The position numbers were made by a program, and so were the translations under genes. From DASSUW01 sp963730535 (lineage in GTDB: Bacteria; Actinomycetota; Thermoleophilia; Solirubrobacterales; Solirubrobacteraceae): DNA of 29,049 nt. This document shows, in pieces, positions 19,678 to 27,719 of the stretch (the first letter of the stretch is position 1; each line of letters begins with the position of its first letter). Below the pieces are notes generated by a model, which was not told where the DNA came from, did not search any database, and was given only the letters and a program-made list of their open reading frames with translations. The stretch is from contig CAVSRU010000017.1 in NCBI GenBank assembly GCA_963730535.1, positions 1 to 29,049 on the forward strand, in the 5' to 3' direction.

Positions 19678-20415
19678 TCATCCGATCAGCGGCTTCCGCC
19701 CCTGCACGAGATAGAGCAGGCTCCAGGTCATCGTCTCGCCGCTCAAGATGAAGTCGAGGAGGTCGTCGAGCGCGTCGGCCTTCTCGGCCTCGTCGGCGGG
19801 GAGCTGCTGCAGGTAGCGCTGCTTCAGCGTCAGCAGCTTGCGCGTCCACGCGGCGGCGGTGGGCTCGTCGGGCGCGCCGACGATCCTGTGGTGCGGCTCG
19901 ATCGACTCTCGCACGCCGAGCAGCCCTACGCGCCGCGCCAGACCGGCCAGCTTGCTTCCGATCCTCGGATCGAAGCCGGTCCGGCGAAGGTCGGCGAGGA
20001 CGTCGGCGAGGCGGCACTCGAGCTTCTCGGGCATCGGGTGGTGCCAGATGCAGTTGCCGTCGATGTCGATCAGCGTCACCTTGCCGCCGGGCCGCACGAC
20101 GCGGGTCATCTCGCGGACGGTGCTCAGCGGATCGTGCTGGTACTCGAGGAAGAAGCGAGCCCAGGCGTGGTCGTGGCTGTCGCTCTCGAGGCCCGACGAG
20201 CCGAGCCGGTCGATCCAGGCCTGCCGATAGGCGATGCGGCCGAGGAACAGCCGCCGGGTGGCTTCGCGAACCGCCTCCCCGCTGGCGCAGCCGAAGTCGA
20301 CGAACGCCTCGCCCGCTTCCAGCCCGGCCCAGTCGAGATGGTGTCGCAGGACGAGCGGATCGGTCTTCGCGCGGATCCGCTCGCCCTCGGCGGCGTGCTG
20401 CATGAGGTAGGTCAC
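19678..20415 (-). CDS. Class I SAM methyltransferase-like protein, shortened core
   Basis: 245 residues from GTG 20415, which overlaps the upstream stop (GTGA). It starts MTYLMQHAAEGERIRAKTDP, typical of a family of actinobacterial methyltransferases. Motif I is FVDFGCASGEAVREA (38-52). Only about 30 residues separate it from the motif IV region HDHAWARFFLEYQ (81-93), where a Rossmann methyltransferase normally has about 60. The strand carrying the acidic ribose-binding residue is not recognisable. After that the fold resumes normally: REMTRVVRPGGKVTLIDIDGN. It may be an enzyme with a trimmed SAM pocket, a partner subunit, or a deletion derivative. It is coupled to the acyltransferase-like gene upstream. 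Confidence 0.78.
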   Translation of the reverse strand: MTYLMQHAAEGERIRAKTDPLVLRHHLDWAGLEAGEAFVDFGCASGEAVREATRRLFLGRIAYRQAWIDRLGSSGLESDSHDHAWARFFLEYQHDPLSTVREMTRVVRPGGKVTLIDIDGNCIWHHPMPEKLECRLADVLADLRRTGFDPRIGSKLAGLARRVGLLGVRESIEPHHRIVGAPDEPTAAAWTRKLLTLKQRYLQQLPADEAEKADALDDLLDFILSGETMTWSLLYLVQGRKPLIG

Positions 20416-21536
20416 GTCGCCAGCACCAGCGCGCGGTAGTAGCGGCGGAAGCACTGCCGGCTGGCGACGAAGCCCTCCGTGCTGTTGCGCCCGGTGAACA
20501 GCGTGTACTGCTTGCGCGAGACCAGCCCGGCAGCCCGCGCCAGATCGGCGTACTCGGGCCCGACCGTGGCGATCAGCAGCGACCTCCCGTGGGCGCGATA
20601 GAAGCGGGCCGCGGCCGCCAGCAGCTCGCGAAAGGCTTCCACGCGGAGCGCCTCGGGCACGTCGGGCGCGATCTCGAGACCCTCGACCGCGTTCTCGAGG
20701 AACGAGAAGTTGGCCCCGAGCGGCCCGAAGTTGCAGATCGCCGCGCCCACCACGGTGTCGCCGGCGACGGCCATGTAGACGCTGCGCCGCCGCTCCAGCC
20801 CGAGCCGTGCGAACTTCTCCTGAAGCCCGCGAATCGACGGGTCGTCGAGGCGCAGCGAGTCGAGCTCGACCGTCGGGATGCGCGAGGCGTAGAACCGTCG
20901 CAGGGACTCCGCGTCGCCGCGGACGACGCGCACGGTCGAGCTCCGGGACGCGTCGATCGCATCGAGCGGGGTGGCGACATAGTCGAACGTCCTCAGCGCC
21001 GCGTCGCCGAGCGGCATCGCATGCCGCCAGTCGGAGAACAACGCCGCGACCCCGCGATTGCCCGGCCGGAACGCGAGCCGCGTGTAGGCGGCGGCCGGAT
21101 TGCGCTCGAGCCACTCGGCCATGGCGAGGAACGCCGAGAGGGTGCCCAGGTACTCGTGGCGATCGGCGCTCACGAGGTGCTGGCACTGCCAGGTGCCGGG
21201 AGCGTGCTCGACGGCGCAGACGCTGTTCTTGATCGTCGCCTCGCCGGCGACGAAGCGGCGCCGGGTGAAGAGCTTGAACACCTCGTCGCCGGACGCGAGC
21301 AGTCGCATCCACGTGGCCTCGATCGCCGGCATCCTCGAGCCCAGCTCGACCAGCTTGCCGGGATACAGGAACCCGGCGGCCCGATAGAAGGCGAAGATCT
21401 CGTCGAAGGTGGGCGCGCGTCCGATGACGTCCTGCACGCGCAGCGCGTCGAGCTCGGCCTCCACGAGCCGGTCGAGGACGGCGTCGAAGGCGTCAGCCTC
21501 GGCCGGCGGCGGAACCTGCGGATGCGTGGCTGCCAT
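20412..21536 (-). CDS. Conserved protein with acyltransferase (GNAT)-like C-terminus
   Basis: 374 residues with ATG at 21536 (MAATHPQVPPPAEADAF); the frame is open further upstream but runs into the divergent gene. I do not recognise a named family. The C-terminal half has GNAT-like features: SVYMAVAGDTVVGAAICNFG as a central beta hairpin and a final IATVGPEYADLARAAGLVSRKQYTLFTG strand/helix. The N-terminal half (FYRAAGFLYPGKLVEL, FKLFTRRRFVAGEATIKNSV, LAMAEWLERNP) may be a second diverged copy of the same fold or an accessory domain. It is translationally coupled to the methyltransferase, so the two probably act on one substrate or form a complex. The function is unknown. Confidence 0.72.
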   Translation of the reverse strand: MAATHPQVPPPAEADAFDAVLDRLVEAELDALRVQDVIGRAPTFDEIFAFYRAAGFLYPGKLVELGSRMPAIEATWMRLLASGDEVFKLFTRRRFVAGEATIKNSVCAVEHAPGTWQCQHLVSADRHEYLGTLSAFLAMAEWLERNPAAAYTRLAFRPGNRGVAALFSDWRHAMPLGDAALRTFDYVATPLDAIDASRSSTVRVVRGDAESLRRFYASRIPTVELDSLRLDDPSIRGLQEKFARLGLERRRSVYMAVAGDTVVGAAICNFGPLGANFSFLENAVEGLEIAPDVPEALRVEAFRELLAAAARFYRAHGRSLLIATVGPEYADLARAAGLVSRKQYTLFTGRNSTEGFVASRQCFRRYYRALVLAT

Positions 21537-21611
21537 CACCCGTACGAGCCGCCGAGGGGCCGTCGTGATACGCAACGATGAGTTCGCCGCCGAGCGGAGG
21601 TCATAGTCGAC

Positions 21612-22265
21612 ATGCGAACCCTCATCGTGAACACGTTCATGTCCCTCGACGGGGTCATGCAGGCGCCGGGCGGCCCCGAGGAGGACCCGACCGGCGGCTT
21701 CGCGCTCGGCGGCTGGGCGGCGCCCTACTTCGACGACGAGATGATCGCGCGGATGTCCGAGTCCGGCCCGTACGAGCTCCTGCTCGGCCGCGGCACGTAC
21801 GAGATCTTCGCGGCGCACTGGCCGTTCGACGAAGGCCCGATCGCCGATCACCTCAACAGCACGCGCAAGCACGTCGCGTCGCGCACGCGGGACGAGCTCG
21901 AGTGGAGCAACTCGACGCTGATCGCGGGCGACGTCGCCGAGTACGTCGCGGACCTCAAGGGCCAGGACGGGCCGGAGATCCAGGTCCACGGCAGCCCGGG
22001 CCTCATCCAGACCCTGCTCGAGAACGACCTGATCGACGAGTTCCGCCTCTGGATCTTCCCCGTCGTGCTCGGCGGCGGGAAGCCCCTGTTCGGCGACGGG
22101 GCGATGCCGGCCGGGCTGCAGCTCGTCGACAGCCAGGTCACGAGCACAGGAGTCACCGTCAACGTCTACCGCCGGGCGGGCGGCATCGAGCCCGGCCTGA
22201 TGGGCTTCGAGGATCCGACCGAGCCCGAGGTCGAGCGGCGCAAGCGTCTCGCGGAGGAGGGCTGA
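21612..22265 (+). CDS. RibD-C / dihydrofolate reductase-like oxidoreductase, copy 1
   Basis: 217 residues, ATG 21612 with GGAGG 12 bases upstream. The family pattern is complete: LIVNTFMSLDGVMQAPGGPE at the N-terminus, a middle LLLGRGTYEIFAAHWP, then IQVHGSPGLIQTLLENDLID and a closing FPVVLGGGKPLFGDG. The fold binds NADPH. Relatives reduce the ribosyl ring in riboflavin synthesis or unknown stress metabolites, and stand-alone copies such as this are not the riboflavin enzyme. Its TGA overlaps the ATG of the next gene, a paralogue. Confidence 0.9.
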   Translation: MRTLIVNTFMSLDGVMQAPGGPEEDPTGGFALGGWAAPYFDDEMIARMSESGPYELLLGRGTYEIFAAHWPFDEGPIADHLNSTRKHVASRTRDELEWSNSTLIAGDVAEYVADLKGQDGPEIQVHGSPGLIQTLLENDLIDEFRLWIFPVVLGGGKPLFGDGAMPAGLQLVDSQVTSTGVTVNVYRRAGGIEPGLMGFEDPTEPEVERRKRLAEEG

Positions 22266-22864
22266 TGCCGAAGGTGGTGGCAGCGATCACGACGTCCGTC
22301 GATGGGTACATCGCCGGACCGGACGACGGCCCCGGCAAGGGACTCGGCGAGGGCGGCGAGCGGCTCCACTACTGGGTGTTCGGCGGCGCGTGGCGCTACG
22401 CCGACGGCGCTAGGGGCGAGGCGTCCGGCGAGGACGCCGAGTGGCTGGCGGAGGTGACCGCGCGGATCGGGGCCGTGGTCGGCGGACGCTGGACCTACGA
22501 GGCCGCGCGGCACTGGGGCGACGAGAACCCTTGGGACCTGCCGTTCTTCATCGTCACCCACCGTCCGGAGGAGCAGCCGGCGGGCGACGCCTTCACGTTC
22601 GTGTCCGGGGTCGAGGCCGCGGTCGAGCGCGCCCGCGAGGCCGCCGGCGACAAGGACGTCAGCGTCATGGGCGGCGCCGACGTCATCCGCCAGGCGCTCG
22701 CCGCCGGGCTCGTCGACGAGCTGACGATCATCGTCGCGCCGGTCGTCCTCGGCGGCGGCAAGCGGCTGTTCGAGGACTTCTCGAAGTCGCTCGACCTCGA
22801 GCAGCTCGGCGTGCGGCAGTCGCGCTTCGCGACGTTCATCACGTATCGCGTGCCGGCGTCCTGA
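22265..22864 (+). CDS. RibD-C / dihydrofolate reductase-like oxidoreductase, copy 2
   Basis: 199 residues, starting at ATG 22265 inside TGATG, so coupled to copy 1. Family motifs: KVVAAITTSVDGYIAGPDDG, VVGGRWTYEAARHWGD, VSVMGGADVIRQALAAGLVD, APVVLGGGKRLFEDF. It is clearly diverged from copy 1, as in loop lengths after the first strand, so it is an old paralogue rather than a recent duplication. The two may form a heterodimer, since this fold is usually dimeric; that is inference. Substrate unknown. Confidence 0.9.
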   Translation: MPKVVAAITTSVDGYIAGPDDGPGKGLGEGGERLHYWVFGGAWRYADGARGEASGEDAEWLAEVTARIGAVVGGRWTYEAARHWGDENPWDLPFFIVTHRPEEQPAGDAFTFVSGVEAAVERAREAAGDKDVSVMGGADVIRQALAAGLVDELTIIVAPVVLGGGKRLFEDFSKSLDLEQLGVRQSRFATFITYRVPAS

Positions 22865-22883
22865 CGCGATATCACTACGCGCG

Positions 22884-23744
22884 ATGAACCGCGCGATCGC
22901 CACGGCCGCGGCGCAGGTCGCGGCCGTGCGCGACGATCCGGCGGCTCGCCTGGCGCTGATGTCGCAGGTGTTCCGAGGGCCGACGGGCCGCGCGCCGCGG
23001 CACCTGCCGTTCCGGCGGGCGGCGTTGTCGTTCATGCGCTGGCAGGCCGGTCGCGGCGTGCTCGATCCGCTCGACGCGTCTCCGCCCGGCAGCGCGTGGT
23101 GGCGAGCGGTCAACGAACGCCTGCTGCGGGACGGATGCGAGACGATCGCGCTCCTTCGTGGGGAGGCCGGCGAGCCGTCGTCGCCGGCCGTGCGTCTGTG
23201 GCTGGAGTTCGCCGCCAGACCGACGGGGCGCAACTGGTACCGGGCGCACAACGCGAGCATCGTGGCCGCATACCTGGAGCACCGGGAGCTCGCCGAAGCC
23301 GAGGGCGAGCCGGAGCGCTTCTTCATGAACGTCGCGCTGCTGCGGGTGCTCTACGCGCACGCCCTCGGCGCGGCGCCGCGCCTGGCGCTGGGACGGCTGG
23401 CTCCGCTCGGCCGAGTGCTCGGCGATCCCCGGCTCGGGATGGCGGGCGTGTTCCTCTCGCTCCGGCGCGTGCTGCCGGACCGCTATCCCCTCGCAGACGA
23501 CGTGGAGCGCTACATCGATGCCGAGCAGCGCCTCGGCCGGATCCTCGACTACGCGGTGATCGTGCCGCGGCTGCAGCCCCTCTACGAGTGGTCGGCCGAG
23601 GAGCTCGGCGAGCCGCGCCTGCTCGAGCTGGTGCGCGACGGCAGCCCGGTCTACGCGTGGCCCTTCGAGCAGCGCCACGTGTGGCTCCCTCCGCGGATGA
23701 AGCTCCCCGTCCGGGTGATCGAGCGCGTCACGAGCGCTCGCTGA
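22884..23744 (+). CDS. Conserved protein of unknown function
   Basis: 286 residues from ATG 22884, 19 bases after the DHFR-like pair, so possibly in the same transcript. It appears soluble and mainly helical, rich in Arg and Trp, with no signal peptide or membrane helix. Notable stretches are LPFRRAALSFMRWQAGRGVL, RPTGRNWYRAHNASIVAAYL and FFMNVALLRVLYAHALGAAP. I recognise no catalytic motif and cannot name a domain. The codon use looks normal for the window and the gene looks intact. Its stop overlaps the DUF2867 gene on the other strand by 17 bases. Confidence 0.7.
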   Translation: MNRAIATAAAQVAAVRDDPAARLALMSQVFRGPTGRAPRHLPFRRAALSFMRWQAGRGVLDPLDASPPGSAWWRAVNERLLRDGCETIALLRGEAGEPSSPAVRLWLEFAARPTGRNWYRAHNASIVAAYLEHRELAEAEGEPERFFMNVALLRVLYAHALGAAPRLALGRLAPLGRVLGDPRLGMAGVFLSLRRVLPDRYPLADDVERYIDAEQRLGRILDYAVIVPRLQPLYEWSAEELGEPRLLELVRDGSPVYAWPFEQRHVWLPPRMKLPVRVIERVTSAR

Positions 23745-24310
23745 GCCAAGCAGCGCCGAACTCCCGCAGCATGGTCGGGTACACGATCAGGTGCCGGAAC
23801 GGTGCGATCGCCAGCATGTAGGCGCTCCCGAGCCGTCCGTTCGGCTTCACGAGAACGGCCATCTGGCCGCGATAGCCGCCGCTCTCGTCCTGGACCCAGC
23901 CGAAGTGCACCACCCCGTGAACGGTCCGGTTGACGATCTCCGCCGCCCACTCGTCGTTCGTCAGGTACAGCGAGGTGAAGGGCAGATCGCCGGAGCGCGG
24001 GGCGGGCGGGCCGTCGCGGAGATCCGCCGGCAGCCGGTCGCGGAGCGTCGGCGCCCGCGAGCGCACGTCCGGCGTCCGGCTCGTCCCAGCCGAGCAGCGC
24101 CCCGATCTTCCAGCGGATCGCGAACAGCGCGCGAACCGCCGCCGAGGAGCCGCGCGCCGGGTCGTAGCCGGTGATCAGCTCGAGCAGGCGTGGGAAGTCG
24201 TCCGGGCCGCCCGGCGTCGGCAGCGCCCAGACGTCCTCGAGCCGGAAGTCCGGGGTGAGCTCATGGATCCGCCACGGCCGGGACGTGTGCGCGGAGTCGG
24301 AGAGTCTCAC
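23728..24310 (-). pseudogene. DUF2867 family protein, frameshifted
   Basis: Starts at GTG 24310 (RLSDSAHTSRPWRIHELTPD). The first half runs to GALLGWDEPDAG at about 24075. The frame must then shift to continue RSRAPTLRDRLPADLRDGPP ... SLYLTNDEWAAEIVNRTVHG ... GYRGQMAVLVKPNGRLGSAYM, ending at 23728. The combined pattern fits DUF2867-type proteins of about 190 residues. One extra base (or two missing) near 24060-24085, in a GC-rich stretch, explains the break; removing one base gives 193 residues. Function unknown. Either a recent mutation or a sequence error. Confidence 0.72.
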
Positions 24311-24349
24311 GCTCCGAACGATAGGCCCGCGAGGTGCGACGATGGCGGG

Positions 24350-25270
24350 GTGCGTGTCGTCAACGCGGTCAGCTGCGAGCCCGACGACACGTTCGGGCGC
24401 GCGCGTGTGCTCGATTTGACCGGACGGCTCGGCGCGAGCGTCATCGGCGCCACTGTCTGGGAGGCGCAGGCCGGCGACAAGCTCGGGCCGTACCACTTTC
24501 ATCACGGGGTCGAGGAATGGCTCTACGTGGTCTCCGGCGCCCCGCTCCTGCGCGATCCTGACGGCCTACGGGAGCTGGAGCCCGGGGAGCTCGTGGCGTT
24601 CCCCTCCGGTCCCGCCGGCGCGCACACCGTGCACGGGCCGGGGCGGGTCGTGATCTTCTCCGCCGGCGACCGCGGCTGGGGTGAGGCGTTCGTCTCGGTC
24701 TACCCGGACTCCGACAAGATCGCCGCGGCGCCCGGAGTGATGTTCCGCCGCGCCGATGCGATCGACACCTGGCTCGGCGACGCGGGCGAGGCTTCGGCAG
24801 CCACGGGCCACGAGAGCATCAACCTGATGAGCACGTCACTGGGTGACGGGGAGAGCGTCCGGAAGGCGGCGCTCGGCCCGCGACTGGGCGCACAGACGTG
24901 GACCGCCACGCTGTACGAGCTCGCACGCGGCCAGGCGACGGCCGCCTACCACTACGAATGGTGCCGGGAGGAGTGGGCGCTCGTCGTCAGCGGAGCGCCG
25001 ACCCTACGGCACCCTGACGGCCAGACCATCTTGAGCGGCGGCGACATCTGCTGCTTCCCGCAAGGTCCGACCGGTGCCCATCGGCTGAGCAACGACAGCG
25101 AGGAGCCCGCCCGGCTGATCGTCTTCTCCACGTCGACCGACCGCCCGATGAGCACCTTCTATCCGGACGAGGACACGGTCCTGATCCACATCTCCGATCG
25201 CGAGCGGTTGCTGTTCAGGCACGAAGACCGCATCGAGGACTACTGGGACGGAGAGCCGGGCGCGACGTAG
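24350..25270 (+). CDS. Bicupin protein (two cupin domains)
   Basis: 306 residues from GTG 24350, the first possible start after the divergent DUF2867 gene 40 bases away. Two cupin domains lie in tandem. The first has YHFHHGVEEWLYVVSGAPLL and PSGPAGAHTVHG; the second has YHYEWCREEWALVVSGAPTL and PQGPTGAHRLSND. In domain 1 the metal-ligand set (H.H...E...H) is complete, while in domain 2 the first His pair reads HYEW. This suggests one active and one structural domain. Possible roles include a dioxygenase, isomerase or sugar-binding protein. It is followed 31 bases later by a deaminase gene on the same strand. Confidence 0.85.
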   Translation: MRVVNAVSCEPDDTFGRARVLDLTGRLGASVIGATVWEAQAGDKLGPYHFHHGVEEWLYVVSGAPLLRDPDGLRELEPGELVAFPSGPAGAHTVHGPGRVVIFSAGDRGWGEAFVSVYPDSDKIAAAPGVMFRRADAIDTWLGDAGEASAATGHESINLMSTSLGDGESVRKAALGPRLGAQTWTATLYELARGQATAAYHYEWCREEWALVVSGAPTLRHPDGQTILSGGDICCFPQGPTGAHRLSNDSEEPARLIVFSTSTDRPMSTFYPDEDTVLIHISDRERLLFRHEDRIEDYWDGEPGAT

Positions 25271-25301
25271 CCCTGGTGCCCGGACCCGAGGGAGGACACC
25301 G

Positions 25302-25739
25302 ATGACCGAGGCCGACGAACGCCACCTGCGCAGAGCCGTCGAGCTGGCGGCGGAGGCGCGCGCCGCCGGCGACATGCCGTTCGGATCGCTGCTGGTGGGA
25401 CCTGCGGGCGACGTGCTCGCCGAGGACCGCAACACCGTCGTCACCGAGCGGGACATCACGGCCCATCCCGAGCTCAAGCTTGCTCTCTGGGCGGCTCGCC
25501 ACCTCGAGGCCGCCGCCGCGCGGGAGACCACGATGTACACCAGCTGCCAACCCTGCCCCATGTGCTCGGGCGCGATCGCGCGCTCCGGCCTCGGGCGCGT
25601 GGTCTTCGCGCTCTCCGGCGAGCAGCTCGCGGAGCTCAGGCCGCCCGGCGCCGTCAGCCCCGACGCGGCCCCGGTCGCCTACGAGGGCCCCGCCCTGTTC
25701 GACGAGGCCCGCGTTCCGATCGACGGGTACTACGTGTGA
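25302..25739 (+). CDS. Nucleoside/cytidine deaminase-like zinc protein
   Basis: 145 residues, ATG 25302 after GGGAGGACACCG. The zinc deaminase signature is AHPELKLALWAAR (His55, Pro56, Glu57) and SCQPCPMCSGAI (Cys85, Cys88). The usual motif is H-A-E; here Ala is replaced by Pro. This occurs in some guanine-deaminase and tRNA-deaminase relatives, so activity is still possible. MPFGSLLVGPAGDVLAEDRN is the expected first beta-hairpin. It probably deaminates a free base or nucleoside such as guanine or cytosine. It likely shares a transcript with the bicupin. Confidence 0.9.
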   Translation: MTEADERHLRRAVELAAEARAAGDMPFGSLLVGPAGDVLAEDRNTVVTERDITAHPELKLALWAARHLEAAAARETTMYTSCQPCPMCSGAIARSGLGRVVFALSGEQLAELRPPGAVSPDAAPVAYEGPALFDEARVPIDGYYV

Positions 25740-25851
25740 AGCCGATCAGTCGGAGTGCTGCGGTTCGCCAAGAGCGATATCGCGTGGCGCGAGCAGCGCC
25801 GGAGTCGACTGCGGCTGCCGGTCGCCGGCGCAGCTCGGTGCGTCGCGGAGC

Positions 25852-26328
25852 CTAGACCACCAGTTCCCACTCCTTGACGCGCACGACGTTGCCCTCCTCG
25901 TCCGCGTCATGCATCTCCCGCACCATCGCCAACCCCGCCTTCTGGACCACGCGGCCGCTTTCGGGGCGCTCAAGTGGCGTGTGAGCCAGGATGCGAAGCA
26001 CTTCGGGGAGCTCGCGGGCCTTCGTGATGAGCGCCTCGACCGCCGCGGTCGCGTACCCGCGGTTCCAATGTGACTTGACGACGGCGTAGCCGATCTCGAC
26101 CGTGCCCTCCTGGTCGACGAACGCGCCACCGATCTCGCCGATGACAAGGTCGTCTGCGGCACGGTGAAGGAAGTAGGGGCCAAGTTGCCCCTCGGCGCCG
26201 ACGCAGTGCGCCACGCCCGTGGAAAACTCCGTCGGATAATCGTCGGCGACACGCACGCCGCCGGGCCGCTCGCCAGCGAGGATCGCGTCGGCCGCGGCGC
26301 GCGACATCTCGCGTAGCACGATCAGCAT
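25852..26328 (-). CDS. GNAT family N-acetyltransferase
   Basis: 158 residues, ATG 26328. The acetyl-CoA-binding core is EIGYAVVKSHWNRGYATAAV, with the motif A region Q/RxxGxA written here as NRGYAT, followed by EALITKARELPEVLRILAHT and PESGRVVQKAGLAMVREMHD (the N-x-x-S-x-x-V-x-x-K-x-G-type block). It resembles the RimJ/RimL side of the family, which acetylates protein N-termini or small amines. It is transcribed alone and converges with the deaminase gene. The substrate cannot be inferred. Confidence 0.9.
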   Translation of the reverse strand: MLIVLREMSRAAADAILAGERPGGVRVADDYPTEFSTGVAHCVGAEGQLGPYFLHRAADDLVIGEIGGAFVDQEGTVEIGYAVVKSHWNRGYATAAVEALITKARELPEVLRILAHTPLERPESGRVVQKAGLAMVREMHDADEEGNVVRVKEWELVV

Positions 26329-26582
26329 CCCGCGATCCTAAGAGACGGAAAGCGAGCTTCGCGCGTGACCTCGTGGTCACTCAGCCCCTCTTACAGGGTC
26401 GGGGGCGAGCACCCGCGGTCGCCTCGCACGACCAAAGAAGCCCCACGCGCTCAGACCTAGTGGATGCGGTGCATCTAAGCCACGTCGGCGCGCGTGAGGT
26501 CCTGACGTGACGCATCACGAACACCGTGGCTTGCGCTACGCGAAAGCACAAGCCGCCCGCCTCGGTTCATTGGGGCGATCGC
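26329..26582. other. Intergenic region between two convergent/same-strand genes
   Basis: About 250 bases, visibly less GC-rich than the flanks, with no reading frame that resembles a protein. It would hold the promoter of the GNAT gene (reading left) and the 3' end of the DHFR-like gene. I see no tRNA and no clear hairpin terminator. Confidence 0.5.
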
Positions 26583-27140
26583 TTATGGCTTCGGCACCAG
26601 GATCTGCGCCAGGGCTCCGCTCTGGAACCGTTCCTCCTCAACGACGTCGAGCTTCAAGTGCTCCTTCAATTCGGCGAAAGGGCTGCGGCCCGCGCCGATC
26701 GCAATCGGGACCGTGGTCAACTGGTACTCGTCGACGAGGCCCAAGCGGGTCAGCGACTTGGCGAAGTCGGGGCCGCCGTGGACCAGGACCGTCCCTTCGT
26801 CGTCGCGAGTCTTCAGCTCTGCGATCTCTGCGACCAGATCGCCGCCGAAGATCTCGGCCGGTCCCCACTCCGCCTTCTCCAGAGTGCGCGAGAAGACAGC
26901 CTTCGGCTTCTCGTTCATCGCGGTTGCGATCGGCCCCTCGGACGCTGCCCAGTGCGGCCCCATGATCTCGTAGCTGCGGCGCCCCATCGCGTGAACGCCA
27001 GCCTCGTCGAGCGCGCGGCGGTTCCACTCACCCGAGTCGTCGCCGAACCATTCGAACATCCATTCATGCGTGCCATCGGGGCTGGTGACGAACCCGTCGA
27101 GGGACATCACCATCTTGAGAACGACTTTTCGATCGGTCAT
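26583..27140 (-). CDS. RibD-C / dihydrofolate reductase-like oxidoreductase, copy 3
   Basis: 185 residues, ATG 27140. Motifs: RKVVLKMVMSLDGFVTSPDG, AMGRRSYEIMGPHWAASEG, VLVHGGPDFAKSLTRLGLVD, EYQLTTVPIAIGAGRSPFAE. It is the third member of this family within 5.6 kb, but stands alone and on the opposite strand. Its last strand has AIGAGRSPF where the other two have VLGGGKxLF, so it belongs to a different subfamily. Base composition is a little lower in GC than copies 1 and 2. NADPH-dependent reduction is expected; substrate unknown. Confidence 0.9.
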   Translation of the reverse strand: MTDRKVVLKMVMSLDGFVTSPDGTHEWMFEWFGDDSGEWNRRALDEAGVHAMGRRSYEIMGPHWAASEGPIATAMNEKPKAVFSRTLEKAEWGPAEIFGGDLVAEIAELKTRDDEGTVLVHGGPDFAKSLTRLGLVDEYQLTTVPIAIGAGRSPFAELKEHLKLDVVEEERFQSGALAQILVPKP

Positions 27141-27272
27141 GTCGGTAGAGACCCGACGGCTCCATGAGACTCATCGCCCATCCGCCGAGCATCGCGGTTG
27201 GTGCGTCGGAAGCGTCCTCGAAGGGCATGTGCGAGCACCCGCGTCGCGGTCAGCGCGAAGTATAAGTTCGGC

Positions 27273-27625
27273 ATGGCGGGCATCGGATCTACAGGACGAG
27301 CGTCGCGAGCGTCTACCCGCACTACGTCAGCAAGGTCGAGAAGAAAGGCCGGACGAAGGAGGAGGTTGACGAGATCCTGTGCTGGCTGACCGGCTACGGC
27401 GCGAGCGAGCTCGGCGCGCAGCTCGAGCAAGGCACGGACTTCGAGAGGTTCTTCGCCGAGGCTCCTGCGTTGAATCCGTCGCGGAAGCTCATCACCGGCG
27501 TGATCTGCGGCGTCCGCGTAGAGGAGATCGGGGACCCGCTCATGCAGGAGATCCGCTACCTCGACAAGCTCGTAGACGAGCTTGCCCGGGGCAAGGCGAT
27601 GGAGAAGATCCTCCGCACGCCGTGA
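27273..27625 (+). pseudogene. DUF2200 family protein with disrupted start
   Basis: From 27281 the frame encodes HRIYRTSVASVYPHYVSKVE ... GRTKEEVDEILCWLTGYGAS ... DFERFFAEAPALNPSRKLIT ... PLMQEIRYLDKLVDELARGK, ending in KILRTP and TGA (27623-27625). This is the complete DUF2200 family body. No start codon exists in that frame after the stop at 27263. The ATG at 27273 (ATGGCGGG) is out of phase by one base; adding one G to the GGG run (27278-27280) would give MAGHRIY, exactly the family's start, and 117 residues. So there is a 1-nt deletion or base-calling error in a homopolymer. The family's function is unknown. Confidence 0.8.
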
Positions 27626-27719
27626 TCCGGGCCGCAACTGCTGGTTCGACTGCTAGCCAGCGCGAATCAGATCAACTTTCTTCCGTGTCAAATTCAAGTG
27701 GCGCGGGCAGGGGGCTCAC

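Noticed and set aside
26340..26582. Possible tRNA in the lower-GC gap
   Set aside because: No cloverleaf, no GGTTCGA-type arm and no matching acceptor stem could be found by eye.
27137..27637. 166-codon minus-strand frame ending near the DHFR-like copy 3
   Set aside because: The plus strand carries the full DUF2200 family pattern over the same bases, so the minus frame is a shadow.
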